Assembly: GCA_003511465.1 (NCBI GenBank)
Contig: DOID01000017.1
Span: forward strand, 1,521 to 9,336
Direction of reading: 5' to 3'
Length of the DNA: 7,816 nt
Source: Bacillota bacterium
GTDB lineage: Bacteria; Bacillota; UBA4882; UBA10575
Below, in pieces: positions 5,801 through 7,816 of the stretch (positions are counted from its first letter, which is position 1; every line of letters starts with the position of its first letter). The notes below the pieces were generated by a model, which was given only the letters and a program-made list of their open reading frames with translations, was not told the DNA's origin and did not search any database. The translations under genes were made by a program, and so were the position numbers.

Positions 5801-6367
5801 GGACAAAGGTTCGGTGAGATGGAAGTTTGGGCGTTGGAGGCTTATGGGGCGGCGTACACTCTTCAAGAATTACTGACCGTCAAATCCGATGATGTGGTCG
5901 GGCGGGTTAAAACCTACGAGGCGATTGTCAAGGGTGAGAATGTACCCGAACCGGGTGTTCCCGAAGGCTTTAAAGTGCTCATTAAAGAACTGCAAAGTTT
6001 GGGTCTGGATGTGAAGGTCCTCGCCGAAGAAGCGGAAGTCGAACTGAAGGATGACGAAGAAGATGTGCGTGCGATGGCGAAGGAATTAGGACTCGAAATC
6101 GAGGAACCGGCCTTTTCTGGTCAAGCGCCGAGTCGGAAAGGTGGGGGCGATGAAGAGGATGGGACTGAAGAAGAGCCTGAGGAGGATCTGACCGGTGACG
6201 ATAGTTACGACGATGAAGAAGAAGATTTTGACGAAGGAGAACCCGAAGCGGAGAACGGGAAAGAATTGGACCTCCCGGCCGCTCTGAACGAAGAAGATGA
6301 GACTGGAGAGGAGTCTACGGAGAAAGTGCCGCCCGACAGTCTTTTACGGGCGATTCGCGGGAAATAG
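2825..6367 (+). CDS. rpoB: DNA-directed RNA polymerase subunit beta
   Basis: The beta subunit forms, with beta', the active-centre cleft of RNA polymerase. The product has 1180 residues from TTG 2825, or 1183 from GTG 2816; B. subtilis RpoB is of similar size. In order, one sees the N-terminal lobe (KIPNLIEIQQKSYQWFLEEG), the fork/rifampicin region GSSQLSQFMDQTNPLAEL through LSALGPGG (about 393-423), CPIETPEGPNIGLIGSL, the active-site segment GDKMAGRHGNKG (about 843-854), and the clamp-contacting GEMEVWALEAYGAAYTLQEL. The rifampicin contacts equivalent to E. coli D516, H526 and S531 are unchanged (codons at 4028, 4058 and 4073), so the enzyme is predicted to be rifampicin-sensitive. There is no proteobacterial-size insertion. 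The last ~114 residues are a tail with about 40% Asp/Glu that ends in the basic LLRAIRGK. The gene has its own consensus promoter and an attenuator-like leader. rpoC follows after 76 nt. Confidence 0.98.
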   Translation: MPEERNGVRRRRVSFGKIDEILKIPNLIEIQQKSYQWFLEEGLREVFHEISPIQDFTGNLVLQFVDYAFGEPKYDVDECKERDANFATPLRVKVRLINKETGEVKEQEVFMGDFPLMTDKGTFIINGAERVIVSQLVRSPGVYFGKALDTSGKTVYSASIIPNRGAWLEMEFDANNVLFIRIDRTRKIPATIFLKAMGLGNNVQLLERYNNHEAIQSTLERDSTQSREEALVEIYKRLRPGEPPTVDSARTLFETFFFEPRRYDLAAVGRYKLNKKLNLDFPPRSIPAHVDEDGNEVSAVEAVKTLTPEDVDAVVRYLLGLLDGQGEVDDIDHLGNRRLKRVGELLQNQFRIGLSRMERVVRERMTIQDLDVITPQALINIRPVVASIKEFFGSSQLSQFMDQTNPLAELTHKRRLSALGPGGLSRERAGFEVRDVHHSHYGRMCPIETPEGPNIGLIGSLTTYAQINEYGFIDTPYRRVNDGHVSDEIVYLTADEEDKYIIAQANETFDAETRLFDNEKVSARFKEQILVAPRGDVDFMDVSPKQLVSVATAMIPFLEHDDANRALMGSNMQRQAVPLLTTEAPLVGTGMEYKSAVDSGVVITAKQGGTVEKVTSEQVLVRTDDGRTERYKLQKFKRSNQGTCINQRPIVEYGQRVDAGEVIVDGPSTDQGELALGKNVLVAFMPWEGFNYEDAILISEKLVIEDTFTSIHIEEYECEARDTKLGAEEITRDIPNIAEGSLDDLDESGIIRVGAEVRPGDILVGKVTPKGETELTAEERLLRAIFGEKAREVRDTSLKVPHGESGIVVDVKVFSRENEDELSPGVNKLVRVYVAQKRKISEGDKMAGRHGNKGVIAKIMPMEDMPFLPDGTPVEIVLNPLGVPSRMNLGQILETHLGWAAKTLGFNVTTPVFDGMSEEEILGLLDQAKLPKDGKITLYDGRSGEPFDRSITVGYIYMLKLAHLVDDKIHARSTGPYSLVTQQPLGGKAQFGGQRFGEMEVWALEAYGAAYTLQELLTVKSDDVVGRVKTYEAIVKGENVPEPGVPEGFKVLIKELQSLGLDVKVLAEEAEVELKDDEEDVRAMAKELGLEIEEPAFSGQAPSRKGGGDEEDGTEEEPEEDLTGDDSYDDEEEDFDEGEPEAENGKELDLPAALNEEDETGEESTEKVPPDSLLRAIRGK

Positions 6368-6427
6368 TTGGATAAATTGTTGGACAGGATAACATCCACC
6401 AAAGAATTGAATCGAAAATTTTGCGTC

Positions 6428-6435
6428 AGGGAGGG
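6428..6435 (+). promoter_or_regulatory. Ribosome binding site that decides the rpoC start
   Basis: AGGGAGGG (6428-6435) lies 8 nt before TTG 6444 and 11 nt before the next in-frame TTG at 6447. An in-frame TGA at 6438-6440 rules out any start further upstream, and no ATG exists near the conserved N-terminus. So rpoC must begin with UUG, most likely the first of the two. Confidence 0.75.
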
Positions 6436-6443
6436 ATTGAGCC

Positions 6444-7816
6444 TTGTTGGACGCCAATAATTTTGACGCCATTAAAATCGGGTTGGCCTCCCCCGAACAG
6501 ATTAGGGCTTGGTCAAGCGGGGAAGTTAAGAAACCAGAAACCATAAACTATCGAACCTTAAAACCGGAACGGGAAGGTTTATTCTGTGAGAAAACCTTCG
6601 GTCCCCAGCGGGACTGGGAATGCCACTGCGGTAAATACAAAAGAGTAAGGTATAAAGGGATCGTCTGCGACCGTTGTGGGGTGGAAGTAACCCGTTCAAA
6701 GGTGCGGCGGGAACGGTTGGGCCATATTGAGCTGGCTGCTCCGGTCTCCCATATCTGGTATTTCAAAGGGATCCCCAGTCGGATGGGGTTACTGCTAGAT
6801 ATGTCACCACGGGCTTTAGAGAAGATCCTTTATTTTGCTTCGTACGTGGTGATTAACCCAGGCGCTGGGGATAGTACACTCAGTAAGAAACAGCTCTTAT
6901 CGGAGAATGAATACCGAGAGGCTTTGGAGAAATACGGTAATAGCTTTACGGCGATGATGGGTGCGGAAGGGGTCAAAAAATTACTGGAAGGGATCGACCT
7001 TGAACAGATGTCCGCCGAGCTGAAAAAAGAGATCAAGGAAGTCAGCGGTCAACGGAAAATCCGGGCGATTCGCCGCTTGGAAGTCGCGGAAGCCTTTAGA
7101 AAATCCGGTAACCGGCCGGAGTGGATGATTATGGATGTAATTCCGGTGATCCCTCCGGAACTACGACCGATGGTACAGCTTGATGGCGGTCGGTTTGCCA
7201 CCTCTGATTTAAATGATCTATACCGCCGGGTGATTAACCGTAATAACCGGCTGAAAAGATTGCTTGAGCTAGGAGCGCCCGACATTATTGTACGGAACGA
7301 AAAAAGAATGCTTCAGGAAGCGGTCGATGCCCTTTTTGATAACGGGCGCCGTGGTCGACCGGTTACCGGGCCTGGGAACCGCGCCCTCAAGTCCCTTAGT
7401 GATATGCTAAAAGGGAAGCAAGGTCGTTTTCGCCAGAACCTGCTAGGTAAAAGGGTGGACTATTCGGGGCGTTCAGTGATTGTGGTTGGACCGGAACTAA
7501 AAATGCACCAGTGTGGCCTCCCGAAAGAGATGGCGCTGGAACTTTTTAAACCCTTTGTGATGAAAAAACTAGTTGACCAGGGGTTTGTGCATAATATTAA
7601 AAGCGCGAAACGGATGGTGGAAAAAGCCCGTCCTGAGGTTTGGGATGTTTTGGAAGAAGTGATCAAGGAACATCCTGTTTTATTGAACCGGGCCCCTACC
7701 CTCCACCGCCTTGGGATTCAGGCTTTTGAACCGGTGCTGGTCGAAGGCCGGGCGATTCAGGTTCATCCCCTGGTTTGCCCTGCTTATAACGCGGATTTTG
7801 ACGGGGACCAAATGGC
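6444..7816 (+). CDS. rpoC: DNA-directed RNA polymerase subunit beta' (5' part, runs off the window)
   Basis: Beta' holds the catalytic magnesium site. Only the first ~457 codons are present, and the open frame continues past the right edge. The start is LDANNFDAIKIGLASPEQIR. The zinc-binding domain has its four cysteines at residues 60, 62, 75 and 78 (CHCGKYKR, CDRCGVEV). Next come the clamp (PVSHIWYFKGIPSRMGLLLD), the lid/rudder area (GPGNRALKSLSDMLKGKQGRFRQ beginning near 313) and LLGKRVDYSGRSVIVVGPEL. The window ends inside the universal catalytic motif NADFDGDQM (residues 449-457), with its three aspartates at 451, 453 and 455 intact. The lineage-specific insertions of later regions cannot be judged. 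A TTG start is preferred because of an upstream in-frame stop and the Shine-Dalgarno at 6428. It is cotranscribed with rpoB: the 76-nt gap holds no terminator or clear promoter. Confidence 0.97.
   Translation, partial: MLDANNFDAIKIGLASPEQIRAWSSGEVKKPETINYRTLKPEREGLFCEKTFGPQRDWECHCGKYKRVRYKGIVCDRCGVEVTRSKVRRERLGHIELAAPVSHIWYFKGIPSRMGLLLDMSPRALEKILYFASYVVINPGAGDSTLSKKQLLSENEYREALEKYGNSFTAMMGAEGVKKLLEGIDLEQMSAELKKEIKEVSGQRKIRAIRRLEVAEAFRKSGNRPEWMIMDVIPVIPPELRPMVQLDGGRFATSDLNDLYRRVINRNNRLKRLLELGAPDIIVRNEKRMLQEAVDALFDNGRRGRPVTGPGNRALKSLSDMLKGKQGRFRQNLLGKRVDYSGRSVIVVGPELKMHQCGLPKEMALELFKPFVMKKLVDQGFVHNIKSAKRMVEKARPEVWDVLEEVIKEHPVLLNRAPTLHRLGIQAFEPVLVEGRAIQVHPLVCPAYNADFDGDQM

Noticed and set aside
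6377..6452. Repeat of TTGTTGGAC at 6377-6385 and at the rpoC start (6444-6452)
   Set aside because: The two are in different frames, the first has no Shine-Dalgarno, and its frame ends soon at 6458-6460. Probably chance.

Overview
This window is the ribosomal-protein / RNA-polymerase cluster of a bacterium: rplK, rplA, rplJ, rplL, rpoB, rpoC. All genes are on the + strand, and rpoC runs off the right edge. The organism looks like a Bacillota (Firmicutes) member of the Clostridia-like or a deeper branch. The reasons are full-length Shine-Dalgarno sites (AGGAGGTGA type), UUG starts on both polymerase genes, a rifampicin-region sequence of the Bacillus type (T and A where E. coli has N518 and S522), a beta subunit of about 1180 residues without the large proteobacterial insertions and with an acidic C-terminal tail, and a recognisable L10 leader. 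Species or genus cannot be assigned from the sequence alone.

Layout. Positions 1-1234 hold rplK (L11) and rplA (L1). The 81-nt spacer between them folds into a likely L1-binding element that copies the L1 stalk of 23S rRNA. Positions 1235-1453 hold an L10-type leader ending in an intrinsic terminator (attenuator). Then come rplJ (L10) and rplL (L7/L12), closed by an 11-bp perfect terminator at 2411-2440. A perfect sigma-A promoter follows (TTGACA, 17 bp, TATAAT with an extended -10 TG and an AT-rich UP-like tract). About 300 nt of leader without a convincing gene precede rpoB. That leader holds two intrinsic-terminator-like hairpins in tandem plus alternative pairings. rpoB (2825-6367) and rpoC (from 6444) close the window.

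The genes work together in translation and transcription. L11 and L1 build the GTPase-associated centre and the L1 stalk. L10 carries the L7/L12 dimers of the stalk that recruits translation factors. RpoB and RpoC form the catalytic core of RNA polymerase. Three separate cis-regulatory RNA regions can be seen: an L1 site before rplA, an L10 site before rplJL, and an unidentified attenuator-like leader before rpoBC. The first two match known autoregulation. The rpoB leader is the least explained part of the window and the best candidate for something undescribed. The proteins themselves are ordinary, conserved housekeeping proteins, and I see no mobile element, CRISPR array, tRNA or rRNA gene.
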